A stretch of 64,000 nt of DNA from Tetraselmis striata (Eukaryota; Chlorophyta; Chlorodendrophyceae; Chlorodendrales; Chlorodendraceae): NCBI GenBank assembly GCA_006384855.1, contig VCJN01003611.1, forward strand, positions 62,001 to 126,000, given 5' to 3'. The notes beneath the pieces are model-generated. The model had not been told where the DNA came from. It ran no database searches and was given only the letters and a program-made list of their open reading frames with translations. The position numbers and the translations under genes are program-made. Positions 1 to 12,310 of this stretch are shown in pieces. Every line of letters starts with the position of its first letter. Positions within the stretch are counted from its first letter, which is position 1.

Positions 1-522
1 CACCGCTGCCACCACCACCGCCATCGACCGTGCCGAGGCAACAACAGTCGGTCGAACAGCCGACCGAGTTTTACATTCAAAATCGGAAATGGCTATGACG
101 CACTTTATTATGCGGGTAATTTACCACCCCCGTGTGGAGAAGGACGAGTGACTATACTGTGACAGCATCAGGCAATAAATCCGATCAGACCACACCACCG
201 ACACGCCCTAAAATTACGACCGACGCGTTGGCGCAGGAAATGATTGCCGGTTCAACGGGGCGGCGCATCCATTACGGCCTCAAATTCTGCGGTGCCGACT
301 GTTTCCGGCTGCGTCGATGTTCGCAGCAAGGAAAGGCTGGCATATCCACGCGAGAGAGCGTGTATCTTTACCGTGAGTGTGAGCGGTACGGATGCGGAGG
401 GGGGCCGAGGCAGGAGGCTTGAGGAAAGGAGGAGGGGTTCGAGGGAGGGAGGGAGGGAGGGGGGCTTAGTTTGTTTGGGCAATGGGGAGGGGGTGGGGGG
501 GGGGGGGGGGGGGGGGGCGGAC

Positions 523-3500
523 CAGCGCGGCAGTCACGCCATGCGCGGAGTGGCGTGACTCGTATGATTCCATGAAGCGCATCGTGGAGAAGTCGGCGCC
601 GTCCTCGAGGGCGATGCGCTGTGGGTAGGACCATGGGCACGGTTGAGGCGCTGGTGGCATGTCAGGGAAGCGAGGCAATGCTGTAATCAAACACTGTAAT
701 TTCAATTTCGGGGCGGGTGGAGAGGCGGGGCCGCGGCGCACCTTGGCAGGTGGCGCGTCGTCCTTGAGGCCGCCCACAAACGCGCCGGCGCCTTTGATCG
801 CCGCAAAGCACACGCCGTAGCCGGGCGCGCCGATGTTCCGCTTGGCGGAGTCGGTGCCGTCCGCGTCGGTGAGCGGCGCCTCGGGCATGTTTGGGCAACC
901 CAGGGCGCCGACCACCACCTGGGCCGCACGCCCGCCGCCGCGCAGCCTCAGCCACCCCACCGTGCGCATCTTTGGCATCTCCCTTCGACCGCCTGCCGTT
1001 ACTCCTCCACTGCTATCCGCCACGTGGTGCGGCTCCCACTGAAAACACTGCATCAAATATACTGCGGCGTTTCCTATAATCAATCTACCTATGCCATGAG
1101 GGCAGCGGGCGCACATATGAGAACCCTTATCACCAGAATCCACAGAGTGGGAGGTGTTCTTATAGGATTGCAACCTATAAGAACACCTGCAATGAGTCCG
1201 CTATAGCCTCGTCCACATTTGACCTTTGGCACGCAAGGCAGGCTCTCATTCGCAGTGTCCTTATCACTGATCATCTCCCTCGCTCTCCCTTCCAACTACT
1301 GCGCTAAATTGCTCGAGAACCGTGCTGTGTTACTTTCCAAGGTACCATTGTGATTGTTGCGCAGCGCAATCAATAAATGTCACACTGGAAGTATCTGCGG
1401 GTAGCCAGAACATCAGCAGCATAGCAATGTGTGCGGATGTGTGATTCATCGCGGGTGTCGCGCCACAGCTACGCGAAATCGGTGAGGAGGAAAGGCGGAC
1501 ATTGGCGGTCAGCCTGGTATCCATCTGCTATCCGCATCACGAACTACAGGCGCAGGCGCGGTGATAAGGGCCCTGCGAATGAGATCCTCCCTGCCTGCCA
1601 GGGGTCAAATGTGGACGAAACTATAGTGGAACTATGATGAAGGTTCTTGTAGGCTGCATTCAAGTCCTTTCTGAGGCATATTATAATCAGGGTTGTAATA
1701 GGTTGCGTTGGCACCCGTAGTTGGTATATGCGCGGTACTGCTCATCATGGCGAATGGTTTTACACACGCCACAAAGATAATTCCATAGTACCGATACTCA
1801 TTATGCCGGCCGTAGTAGAATAATAGCCGCTCCAAAGTCACCAGGCTACGCATCAGGTGGCCACTCTTTCAGCGCTGTATACATCAGTCCCTCATCTAGA
1901 TGGGTCAACTATCCGCACTTCCATCCTTTGGCACTCACACGCCACAGGGCGCAGCTACGCCCTTCAGCGGCGGAGAGGAGCAGCGCCGGGCGGTGGGTAG
2001 AAGGGGGGGGGGGGGGGTCGAGGGGGGCTCACCTGGCCCTCATGGATGAGGCCCAGGCAGACAGCGTACTGCCGGCCGCCCACAAAGCCGCGCGTCCCAT
2101 CTGCGACCGCCAACCGCCAGCCGCGCCGCCGTCAGCGAAGGGCAGCCAGCAGCCGGGGCAGCCTGCGCCGTGTGCCTCCCCTTGTCGCCATGCTGGCCGC
2201 ACCACCTCGCCGTACGTGCATGCAGTGAGGCGGGGCAGCAACACCGCGGGCGGGCTGTTGCTGTGGCGCTGACCAGGCCGCCCACCCGCCCCCGTCCCCC
2301 CACCCTGGGAAACAGTACCCACTGTCGAGAGTCCGGGGCATCCGGGGTAGGGCTGCCCTGGGGCGCGCTTGAGATTGAGAGGACGACATGCCCACATAGA
2401 CTGGCGGAATCGTGACAGGATTCACTTGCTTTCCCCGGCAGCCCCTAGCTGCCGGCCCGGTGGGGTTTGGGGTGGGGGGACATCGGAGGTGTCGTGTGCC
2501 GGTGATCAAATGCTGGAGGGAGGGAGGGGGGGGGGGGGGGAGGGGGGAGGGAGGGAGCGAGAGGAAGGGAGAGGGAAGAAGAAAGAGGGAGAGAGGGAGT
2601 AAATCGACGATTCCAAATCGGGGGGGGGGGGGGGGGGGGGGGAGGCAGAGGGAGAGAGAGAGGGAGGGTTGCCAGCACACGCGGGCGCAGGTCGCAAAAA
2701 GGGCATGACAAGTGCAGGAAATTGTTGAAGCATGTGGTGCCGGGCCCTGTGTGGGTAGCACGGCCTGATGGAGGGAGGCGCGTGGTGAACGGGCGACCGG
2801 ACCGACGAGCTAGGAGGCGAATCCAATGCTTACGCGTGCCCCAGTCTCAGGGTGTCGGTGTGTAAACAGTGGGAGCAGGGGGCGGGTGGGTTTGGGGGGG
2901 GGGGGGGGGGGGGGGGGGGGGAAGCACGCACCGATGGGGTCCAGCACCCAGTGGGAGCCCTCCACGCCGCCGCCGGAGCCGCCGAGGTCGATGAGCGCAA
3001 TCACCTCCTCCGCCGTGAGCGGCTCGCCCACCACGCCCGCCACCAGCTCCGTGATCCGCGCCAGCATGCCCGCGGCGCCCTCGCCCCTGGCCAACCCAGG
3101 CATTAGTTTAACCTTCAATTGGGGCATTGTTAGCTTTTTGGGGGAGTGATCTTAGAATGCTAACAAAACGCACCTTCAACCCCGTTTCGAACTTTCTGCC
3201 TCGTTACATCAACGAATTGTTGACAGTTCTTAAAGAAATCATAACATGACTTGATTGCTAGACACGCCTTTTATCCCAGGTAAGACACATCCGGCAAAGC
3301 ATTTGGTGGAGCGCTATAGAGATGTTCCACAGTAACGATTCGCAGCAATTTTGCCAGTAAAGCGAGGAAAAAATTGTACGGGTACGGGACAGTACTTAGT
3401 TATGTTATTATTATATTGGGTGGCGCAATGATCGAGGAGTGTCTACCGGACAACAGAGCAATCCCTACTGGTGTGAACTACAAAAGGCCAGTAGCAAATC

Positions 3501-5196
3501 CACCGATAAAAGCAGCGCTAGCAGACCAACAGCAGCCGCTACAAAATCGTGCATGACAATATCACTACACATCTTTATTGTTGAAAAATAATCTAGTAAA
3601 TATAGCTGATGAATAACTTGGAAGAGCCAGTAGTGCGGGAATTCAAGATATGGTGGTTTCAGGCTTGTACCATGGGGCGAAGGTGCGGCTCGCAAGCGCT
3701 TTGCGGGCAGGCAAACCACATCGCACCGCACCGCACCGCCACACGACGGCTACGTCAAATTCACAATCAAGAATGATGTAGCGCCGGGTGTATGCGCCAT
3801 TCATTCTCGCGTCTGCGGTCTGCGGTGTTCGGCTGCCATCACTGCCGTTGCCCCCCGCTAAAAGGCCGGTGGGTTTAAAGGGATGAAAGAGAAGGGGGGG
3901 GGGGGGGGAGGGGTGCACCGCAGGTCGGCGGAGTCCTCCTCCGCCACCATGGAGATGGCCGCGCCGGGAGAGGCCTTCTGCAGCACCCACGCCACCACCG
4001 CCTGCGCGCCTACCAGTGTCACAGCGACCCCCCAACCCGCCCCCCGCCCCCGATGCCGGTCAGCCCAGCCCAGCCCAGCCCAGCCTCTGTTCCGTCCGTG
4101 CCCGGGCCAAGGGCGCGGGGTGCGGCAGCATCAAGCAAGACAGGACATGGGGGGGGGGGGGGGGGGGCGCACCGTAGTCGGCCACCGTCACCGGCGAGTC
4201 GTCCTCCTTGTCCTGCTTCTCAGCGTCCAGCAGCGACAGCTGCACCTTCTGCATCGGCCGCGCCATCTCGCGCCCGTCAGCCAGCCGCAGTTGTGGATGT
4301 TGAGGGGAGGAGGGGGGGGGGGGGGGGGGGGGGGCGGGAAATCCCTCCCTCCATCCCCCTTGCCCCCTCAGCCCGCATCAGCCCTATCTCAGCCGTACAT
4401 AGACCCTACTTTAAAACCCTAAAATCTACATAAACCCTACATGAACCCCCAACCCACCTTCAACCCCTCAGCTCCATTAACCCTACAGCAACCCCAACCC
4501 TAAATATATACTAACAACCGCCTAAAACCTACATTAACCCTAAATTTATGCTCTCAACCTAACTTTACTCCCTCAACCCTACCTTAACCTACCTCAACCC
4601 CCTAACCTCAAAGCCCCTCAACCCTACCTCCCCCCCCCCTCCCCCCCCTCTCTTCTCCTCACCCTCACCCTCCTAGGTGGCTACTGAAAAGCCGAGAGGT
4701 ATGCGGGCGTATTTGCCGGTGAGGCTGTCCTAGCAAAGATGCCGCGTTCACAATTTATCCCGGGCAGCTACGGATTCAGCGTGAGCGCGCCAGCGACAGC
4801 GGCAGGTTTACTTTGTCAGCTGAGGCATCACGCTTAATCAGCGACACCACTGCAATGGCATGGCAGATGATGCCGGTGCCGGTGCTGCTTGAACATGGCG
4901 ATGCTGGTGCTTATGCCAGGCGCGCATGCTTACAGCAAACAGCAAGAGTCTCGCAGGATGTCTTGGAATACTTTCGCTTGTCTGTAGGTACCCGGCATGT
5001 GCCTGTACAGCTGAGGCGAGAAAAATACTCCGTAGAAGTTCACAGCAACCCAGCTCGCCCTCACCCTCCTCAGGGGGGGAGACGGGGCACCCGGGGCCCT
5101 CACCTGGCACAGCTGGCTGGCGAGCTTCACCGCCCGGCAGGCCAGCTCCAGCTCCGCCTGGAAGCCCGGGGGCGCAGACTTCGCGGAGGCGGCCAT
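523..5196 (-). CDS. SAL1: 3'(2'),5'-bisphosphate nucleotidase (SAL1/HAL2 family), partial
   Basis: This enzyme removes a phosphate from 3'-phosphoadenosine 5'-phosphate (PAP), a by-product of sulfation; plant SAL1 acts in plastids and mitochondria in PAP stress signalling. Seven exons join in phase on the minus strand: 5196-5104, 4248-4173, 4009-3919, 3086-2932, 2100-2033, 918-742 and 618-523, giving 252 codons. Family landmarks in order are LCQKVQ, SPVTVADYGAQ, SMVAEEDSADLR (metal-binding acidic pair), HWVLDPIDGTRGF (the Li-sensitive phosphatase metal motif, built across intron 4), GALGCPNMP, KGAGAF and ESYESRHSAHG. Plant homologues are about 350-400 residues, so roughly the last 100 lie beyond position 1. 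The chosen ATG gives MAASAKSAPPGF; an upstream in-frame stretch rich in Arg, Ser and Ala could be a transit peptide if transcription starts further out. The introns carry long poly-C tracts on the sense strand. Confidence 0.95.
1152..1260 (+). repeat. Dispersed repeat family R1, copy with a perfect hairpin
   Basis: This copy lies in intron 5 of the SAL1-like gene. It begins with a perfect 15-bp inverted repeat (1152-1166 and 1174-1188, loop of 7) built from AGGTGTTCTTATAGG. It continues through CCGCTATAG and CATTTGACCT to AGGCAGGCTC, the same order of blocks seen in the other copies. Confidence 0.75.
1575..1635 (-). repeat. R1 copy (partial, inverted)
   Basis: It carries CCTGCCTGCCAGGGGTCAAA followed by a CTATAGTGG block, the reverse orientation of the R1 core. 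It lies in the same intron as the hairpin copy. Confidence 0.6.
4373..4640. repeat. Interstitial telomere-like tract, degenerate CCCTAAA
   Basis: About 270 bp inside intron 1 of the SAL1-like gene consist of irregular AACCCTA, AACCCTAAA and TCAACCCTACC words. CCCTAAA is the plant and green-algal telomere unit, so this looks like an old, decayed telomere-like insertion. It ends in short poly-C blocks. Confidence 0.6.
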
Positions 5197-6595
5197 GGCG
5201 GCAGGGGCGCGGCGGGCGGCGGGGGCGCGCTGGTGGTGGCTCCGTGGAGCGCGGCGGGTGACAAAGGGTCGCTGTGGCGCGAGGCTGGCAGGGGAGGAAG
5301 CCACGCGGGGCGAAATGAGGCCCGGAAGGGGGGGGGGGGGGGGGGGGGTTAGTGAACGTGAGCGCCATGCCTGGCGCCAATGTGTTGGCAATTGGAGCCA
5401 ATACAGCGACTATCGCCAGTAGAGGATCACGACACCCGCAGCAAATTGCGAATTGCGAATGTCAAAGCGCGGCGGTGGTCATATTGTTTGTGTGAGTACA
5501 GGACACACTTATCCACACCAGCGGGACACAGCAGGACCACACACGCAAGGGGCAGCTGCGATGTATAGCACGTAACACGAAACTGATCCTTGATGCAGCA
5601 CCCCTGCGAACGGCCTTTTTTTTTCAGGCGGCGGTCCATTGACGAAACGCCCGGTGTCAACGACAGCCCCGTTCTAATCGTCGAGTGAAAGCATTCCATC
5701 CGCGACAAACTCGTTGTCGATGACACAAGTTTCCCCAACTGGATAGGGAATCGCCGTGTAAAGTGCGCCACCAAAGTTTTTTTTAATTCGCCCCCGGGAC
5801 ATCAAAGTACCCGCCATCAAAGTACCTAGTACTGCCCTGGGCCAACAGCGAGAATGGGGAGGGGCATTCAGTGCTGGGACAGGCGTGAGGCAGCATCCAC
5901 CTGGGGCTAGCAGGCGCGCGGGGGACGCTGGCGGGCGGGCGGCTGCGGGGGAGCGCGGCGGCGGCGGTGAGGCGAGCTGCGCGAGGGGGTGCTGAGCGGA
6001 GCGTCGGCGTCAGAGTGGTCGGCGTTGGATAGGCGGAGATCATCACAGCTGGCGGGCGGGGGCACGGCGGATGTGGCCGGCGCGAGGAGGTGGCCACGTG
6101 TGGCCCCGGGCTGCCGACAACTTTGCAACTCTGACCTCCGGTGCACAGTAAGTACGCGGGTCGAATGCTCTACCCTCACGCCGTTAGGTGGCTCGCCTTT
6201 GAGGACCAACATCTCCAAGACTTTATACACACTTTTGTTTGAGAGGTAGCGACTAGTGCAATCACTCCTCGTTGGCGGGCGGGCGCCAGCAGTCAGCGAC
6301 TAGTTCAGGGTTTTAGGGTTTAGGGTTATAGCTAATCCTTCTACAGTATCAGGCAGCAGAAGTGCGCGCGCTATCCGCGATAGAGACGGTACCCAGGTAC
6401 CGGTACAGGAAGTGACACGCGACGCACACGACGCCCGCGCAGCAACACAATTACCGATCGCGCGATCCGGCGATTCCGTGACAAACCAGCAGCGCCACCC
6501 ATCACGACGCCACGCATCACTGCGTCAACTCCCCGCTGCCGTCCACTGCGCCCCCGCTGACCTCCCCGAATAGCCACTTCAACCTCTCCGCCGCC
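5197..6595. other. Divergent upstream region of the SAL1-like and DEG8 genes
   Basis: This 1.4-kb gap separates two head-to-head genes, so it should hold both promoters. It contains a sense-C (plus-strand G) tract at about 5330-5348, T-rich runs near 5616 and 5775, and a GC-rich stretch at 5900-6110 with no convincing exon. I cannot point to a defined TATA box or other element. Confidence 0.5.
6308..6328. repeat. Short telomere-like tract (TTTAGGG)
   Basis: Three consecutive units of the form GGGTTTTAGGGTTTAGGGTT lie upstream of the DEG8-like gene. This is the plant-type telomere unit; similar short matches occur near 56185 and 56300. Confidence 0.6.
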
Positions 6596-7278
6596 ATGCC
6601 CGCCGCGTGCCGCGTCCTCGCGCCCTGTGCGGCCCCGGCGTGGTCGCCCCGCGCGCGACGCTCCTCTCGCAGCCAGCACGGCCGCCGGCAGCACCCCAGC
6701 CGACACCACCGAGCGCAGGTTCGCCCCCCCCCCCCCCCCCCCCCCCCCTCCCATTTCATCACGCCTGACGCCTCCCTGGGTCAAGGAAAGGGCCTGACGC
6801 GCGAGGTCGCAGAAGTGTTATGGTGCGAGAGACGGGGGCGAGGGAAGTCCTCGCGGCATGCCACATCCCACCGCTGCCTCTTGCGCCCCCCCCCACACCC
6901 ACTGCGAGCCGCTGTATTGACACCGCGTCCGTGCCACCGCTTACAGGCGGCGCGTGATGGAGCTGATAAGGCGGCCGGCGGGCGGGAAGAGCAGGAGGTG
7001 ACGCTGCCGGGGCGGCGCGCGGCGATGGCGGTCGCCGCGGCGGGCTGCCTGCTGGGGCGCGCCCCCGTTGCGGCGGCGCTCACCCTTGCGGAGGCTACCC
7101 CGGCCGTGGTGCCCGCGGGGGAGCTCAGCCGGAGGTACGTGGGGGCCCTGCCCCGCAATGACACAAAGAGGGGGCAGAGGGGTCAGCGTTGACAAGGATG
7201 CGGTCATGCTGAGTTACTTCGCCTCCCCTCCCCGGCGCCCCAATGGCCCAATTCTCCCAGTCTCACACCTCTCCCCGT

Positions 7279-7309
<31 letters not shown>

Positions 7310-9809
7310 GCGCGGCTTTACCCCCATTTTGCCCATGGTTGCACCAGTGAGCAGGCCATCATATCCGTATTCGAGAGCAGCACCACCTCAGTGCGCTCCC
7401 TCCCCCCTCCCTAATGCACCTCCCCCTTTCTCGCCTCCCACCATTTCCTATCACCATCCCTCCCCTCCCATCCCCTCCTCCCCCACCACCTATGCTTTAG
7501 CCTCCTTCCTCACCCACCAGCTAGCCAGTCAGCCGCCTGAGCAACCCAACGCGCGTGTCCCGGGCGTCCACGCCAGGTGGTGAATGTGTTTGACATAACG
7601 CTGCTGGGGCGCGCGGCGGCCAGCGGGGAGGTGGAGACCCCGGAGGGCAACGGCACAGGTCCCCGCCCCGCCTCTCCCACACACACCCCCACAAAACAGA
7701 ACGGGGCAACTACCAGAATACACCACGCACTAGAACAACTGCCAACAATCGCGGGCAGGTGCACGCTGGGGGAGCGCACAGCGGGCCGCGCTACGCCAGC
7801 ATGACGGCGGCCAGGTTGGGCGCCGCTGAGCTGCCCTGAGGTGAACAGAGGTGACCCGAGCTACCCTTTGGCGCGCAGGCTTCATCTGGGACAAGCAGGG
7901 CCACATCGTCACCAACTTCCACGTGCTGGGCAACGTGCTCAAGGTGGGGAGGCGGCCCGCCAGGTGGAGCGCACCGCCGCCGCCCGCCAAATACAGATCG
8001 GCACACGCAGAGAGAGGGGGGGGTAAGAGAGGGCGCCGGGGGGGGGGGGGGGGGGGGGACGGGAGAGAGAGAGAGAGAGGTATAGAGGGAGAGAGGGAGG
8101 GGGAGGGAGGGAGGTAGAGAGAAGGAGAGAGACGTGTGCGCATGCGCTGTGCCGCTGTATCCACCGGCAGCCTGAGCTGCCTGCCGGCTTCCGCGGCCTC
8201 TGGCGCAGGGGCTGGGGGATGGCGCCAAGGGGAAACGCGTGGCGAAGATCTCCGTGCTGGGTGCGCCCCCTCCCGCCCTCCGCCCTCTCCGCACCCTCCT
8301 GACCTCCGGGCGTGCAGCTACCAACGCCCCCCGCTCTCTCTGGCAGATAATCCAGTCATTCTAGCATGGAGGTACGGTCCATGCTTGCCCGGCAGCAGAA
8401 CGCCGACCAGGGGTGGCGGCACTCCCCTGCCGGGCTACCCAGCAGGCTCCTACACCCGCGTTTGTGATGGGATCTTCGACCAAGGCGTTAGCGCGGTAGT
8501 ATCGGGGATTGTCCGGAGGGTAATGACACCGCTCAGACCCATTCGGCCGCAGCACCTCGCCGGCAGGCAATGGAAGAGCGGCCAGCAGGCGATGTTCCAA
8601 GTGCGGGCACCAATGCACAAGAAACTGCCGCTGTTTCGGTAGGATCGATGGTTTGGACAAGGGCGCCAGGGTAACTATCGGCACATGGTTGGGTTGTGTC
8701 GTACGCGTTCGCGAACAATGGCGTTTGCACTGCCGCGATCACATGCAATGCCCAGTCTACGCGGCCCCTTCGCGTTTGTCTGTCGCCTCGTGGGCGCGTT
8801 TTGTCCCCCATTGAGATTATTGGCGGTTTAGGTAATCCGCACCTAAATGGGCCATTATTAGTATTTTACTATTATTATGGGCTTGCATGCAACCTGTAAG
8901 AACGTTCGCTATGGGTCCGCTATCCATGGTGCCGTCTGCATTCGACCTATGGTAGGGGTAAGGAAGGTTCTCGCTCGCAGCGTCGGTGTGACTGCGTCGG
9001 GAGCTGTAGGACGTGATGTTGTGTTCACCATCAGTTCCGGCATGCGCGCGCGCTTCAGGCACGGACGGGTACCAGCAGAGCTACGACGGCGTGCTGGTGG
9101 GCGCGGACCGCCGGCGCGACCTGGCGGTGGTGAAGGTCAACGCGCCGCCGGAGGCGCTGCGCCCCGTGCAGCTGGGCGCCTCGAGCAGCCTGCGCGTGGG
9201 GCAGCTGTGCCTCGCGATCGGCAACCCCTTTGGCTTTGACCACACCCTCACCACAGGTCCGGCGCCCCGCCCGGCATCCCTATCCCCCCCCCCCCCCCCG
9301 CCCTCTCCCGTCCTCTCCCTTCCTCCCATCCCATCACCAAAGAGCCGGCGGGCTGCTTTTATCAAGAGCGACTTGACATCAAAGAGCGGCAATGCAGTGC
9401 TCGATTCGCTGCAGCTGTTGAAAGTGCGGTGCTGTTTCATCCGACATCGCACTTTGGGGGCTGCGCAACGTTACTCATTTTTTACTATGTCAAGTATAGG
9501 TAGCTGATGCACTTTCGCTGCCCCCCGTGCCTGAGAGCTGGGCGAGTGTGATCGTACCACAACGTACCACACAAACCAGTCAGACTTTATCGGAAGGAAG
9601 ATGGATATACCACCGAATTATTGACGTGATGTCGGGTGACGTGGGCAAACAATCCACTTTTTTTTAGCACACCCAAAACCGATTGATGAATGTATATCTC
9701 CTTTCTACAATAACGGGCTCTCTCTGTGTCACATCTCTGAACCCGAAACTCCCCGGACATTTTGTGAACAAGTGATGCACTACGAGATGGCCCCTTCCGA
9801 ACAGCGATG

Positions 9810-9869
<60 letters not shown>

Positions 9870-10804
9870 AGCGTGTCTTTTCATGTGTAGAAGCATTGTG
9901 TCTACTTGTGTGTATCATTTAGTCGGTGTTTTGTTCGGGAGTCCCCCAAGCAATCAGCGGCTTCCCCACATCGCGTTGGGATTTCTGCCCTGTGTGCATG
10001 GTGTATTCTGCGCTGATTTCTAGTTTTCAGACCTGTGCGCATCTGAGGGGGAGAGGTGTTAACGAAGTAAGTATGCGTAGGCCTGACGTGTCGCCAGTTT
10101 ATAGCGAACTGCGGGTGTACTGTTGGGAGTACGTAAAGCCCTGAAGGAGTCCGATACGATGCATCGGAGCCCCTCGAGCACCCGCGAGATCATTCTGCCG
10201 GGGTCGGGGGCGCTGACTGACTGGCTGCGGCTGCGCATCGCCGCGTTGTCACTCCGACCCGGCAGGCGCCATCAGTGGCCTGGGACGCGACATCCGGAGC
10301 CAGCTGGGTACCGTCATCGGCGGCGGCATCCAGACCGACGCGGCCATCAACCCCGGCAACAGCGGCGGCCCGCTCCTGGACTCCTCCGGCGCCGTCATCG
10401 GCGTCAACACCGCCATCTTCACCAACTCGGGCACCTCTGCGGGCGTCGGCTTTGCGATCCCCATCGACACGGTGCGACGGGTCGTGCCGCAGCTGATCGA
10501 GGTCGGCGAGGTCAAGCAGGCGTCGCTCAAGATCGAGGTGCGCGCGCGGCGCTGCTTATCCCACCTCAGCTGACAACCGCATTATTGGTCCACCACGGGC
10601 TGCTCGGCCGGTCCAAACAGACCTTTTTGAATTGATGTACCGCTATATGTGTGCCTCTTTTATTTTTATTTGTGATGCCAATTTGTCCATGATATTGTAA
10701 TATCGCCAGTCACAGACAGCAGCACCGTCAGTAAGTCCCCATAATAATAATGATGTACATTATTATCATGTCGATGTATTCAAACTGCATGTGGGTCTAG
10801 ATGT

Positions 10805-10843
<39 letters not shown>

Positions 10844-11462
10844 TGAGGGACAAAGAGAGAGAGTGGGACAGAGAGAGAGAGACAGAGACAGAGAGACCAT
10901 GCCTGCTGCTTCACTACTTTTGGACAGGAAATGTAGCTGTTAGAGGGCACCATGACGGCCAAGTTGAGTGCATAGCCAGGGTCTAACGCAAGGGTTTTTA
11001 AACATTTGGCGGCATCATTTTATCGGCGATACTTTTATGAATGCGAAAATATGTTCAGTGTTTGTTGTTAACAAGGTTAAATGGTAGACTGCGAGTAGCT
11101 ATATTCGTCCGGCAAGCAACCGTCGGCGCGTACAGGAAGGCTGAGGCACTGATTGCACCTTGCCTCCGCCCCAGGTGGCGCCCGACCGCGTGGCGCAGGC
11201 GCTGCGTGTGAAGAACGGCGCGGTGGTGCAGAGCGTGGAGGCCGGCAGCGCGGCGGCCAAGGCGGGCCTGCAGCCCATCCGGCGCTCGCTCGGAGGCATC
11301 GTGCCCGGCGACGTTATCGTGGGCGTCAATGGACGACCCGTCAAGAGCGCCGCCGACTTCAGCGTTGTAGTGGACGAGCTGTCCATCGGGGGAACGGTGC
11401 AGCTGGACATCCAGCGAGAGGGCGCCACGCAGACGGTGTCCCTCACTGTGGAGTCCGCATAA
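6596..11462 (+). CDS. DEG8: DEG8-like serine protease of the thylakoid lumen (HtrA family)
   Basis: Deg proteases are ATP-independent serine endopeptidases; plant DEG8 works with DEG5 in the lumen on damaged photosystem II D1 protein. Nine exons join in phase: 6596-6718, 6947-7134, 7348-7390, 7577-7658, 7879-7943, 8209-8260, 9059-9256, 10266-10537 and 11175-11462, giving 436 residues (Arabidopsis DEG8 is about 450). Residues 1-41 look like a plastid transit peptide. Exon 2 adds a second signal, [14 protein letters not shown] ending near AAA, which resembles a twin-arginine lumen-transfer peptide. The catalytic triad is His160 (TNFHVLG), Asp205 (RRDLAVVKV) and Ser283 ([11 protein letters not shown]). 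One PDZ domain fills residues 342-436. [21 protein letters not shown] and SAGVGFAIP point to DEG8 rather than DEG1 or DEG5. Introns 5 and 7 are long and repeat-bearing. Confidence 0.95.
8880..8990 (+). repeat. R1 copy in DEG8 intron 6
   Basis: The order GCTTGCATGCAACCTGTAAG, TCCGCTATCC, TGCATTCGACCT matches other R1 copies, with divergence in the final C/G-rich block. Confidence 0.55.
9811..9861. repeat. (GA)n microsatellite
   Basis: A nearly pure run of GA dinucleotides about 50 bp long lies in intron 7 of the DEG8-like gene. Confidence 0.9.
10802..10845. repeat. Compound (TG)n(GA)n microsatellite
   Basis: About 28 bp of TG repeats run directly into GA repeats in intron 8 of the DEG8-like gene. 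Confidence 0.9.
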
Positions 11463-11479
11463 GCACCTCCCCCACGCCG

Positions 11480-12310
11480 TCGACGTGAACACGCGACTTT
11501 CCCGCGGTAATTCTTATCAAAGCCCAATCGGCTGTAACGAGAATATCGGCCGCGGCTGCCTTGCACAGTATAACGTCACGCTCGTACCCATGTTGAGGCG
11601 GCGCCGATTTCAATTCCTCTGGCCCGTGTATCAAACAGGCAGCTCGCCGAGTCGAACGAGGCCATCCAGCCCCCTCCTCTTAGCCCGAGTGAGATCCACA
11701 TGTCGGTGGGCTGCTCGCCGTGTGACAACTCGGACCAAACGCACAGATGGCCAGGCTACATGCTACTTCCCCTGGTACGGAGTGGTAAACCACCTCCGAT
11801 ATAACGATGCGAACGGTCGCGGCTGCGCCCTGCTTGGTTTACCCCACGTTGAGGCGGCATCGAGCCATCGAGTTCCGCTCGTTCGGCACTTCTTTGTCGG
11901 CGGTAACAAACAGGCAGCTCGACCGAGACCATCCAGCCCCCTCCCTTCGACCCGAATGAGCGGTACATGTCAGTGAGCAGTTCGCGAAGCAACTCGCACC
12001 CGATGCATAAACAATCAATCTGAACAGGCGACTTCCCGCGGTACTTATTTATAAACCATCTTCGCGGTAGCGAGGCTATGGGCCGCGACTGCCCTGCTCG
12101 GTTTTATCCCACGTTGAGGCGGCATCGAGCCATCGAGTTCCGCTCGTTAGGCACCTCTTTGTCGCCGGTAACACAGGCAAGTCGACCGAGGCACCATCCA
12201 GCCGCCCCCCTCCCCTCGCCGCGGGTGAGCGGTACCTGTCCGTGGCCAGTTCGCGGAGCGACTCGCACCCGACCCACAGACGGGGAGTCTGAACCGGCGA
12301 CTACCACCGG
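11480..12310. repeat. Three diverged tandem units of about 260-280 bp
   Basis: Each unit carries, in order, a CGACTTTCCCGCGGTA-like block (clearest in units 1 and 3), a GGCCGCGGCTGCC-like block, GTTGAGGCGGC, a conserved CATCGAGCCATCGAGTTCCG stretch (weaker in unit 1), CAGGCAGCTCG, CCATCCAGCCCC and a terminal TTCGCG..CAACTCGCACC block. Units start near 11488, 11757 and 12027. Units 2 and 3 are the closest pair. No open frame is kept throughout. A plus-strand poly-C run follows at about 12368-12388. Confidence 0.65.
11533..11537 (+). terminator. Candidate polyadenylation signal TGTAA of the DEG8 gene
   Basis: TGTAA lies about 70 nt after the DEG8 stop codon. Core chlorophyte algae use TGTAA as their main poly(A) signal, so position and motif fit; cleavage itself cannot be seen. 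Confidence 0.4.

Noticed and set aside
466-1173. A single 235-aa minus-strand protein
   Set aside because: It is two SAL1 exons read through an intron; the true exons are 918-742 and 618-523.
2132-2826. Pro-rich frames over poly-C/G tracts as proteins
   Set aside because: They arise from intronic homopolymer and GGGA-rich DNA inside the SAL1-like gene and cross its splice sites.
5783-6097. A 104-aa minus-strand ORF upstream of DEG8
   Set aside because: It is biased to Arg, Ala, Pro and Ser as expected for random GC-rich DNA and has no domain. It may be leader or promoter DNA.
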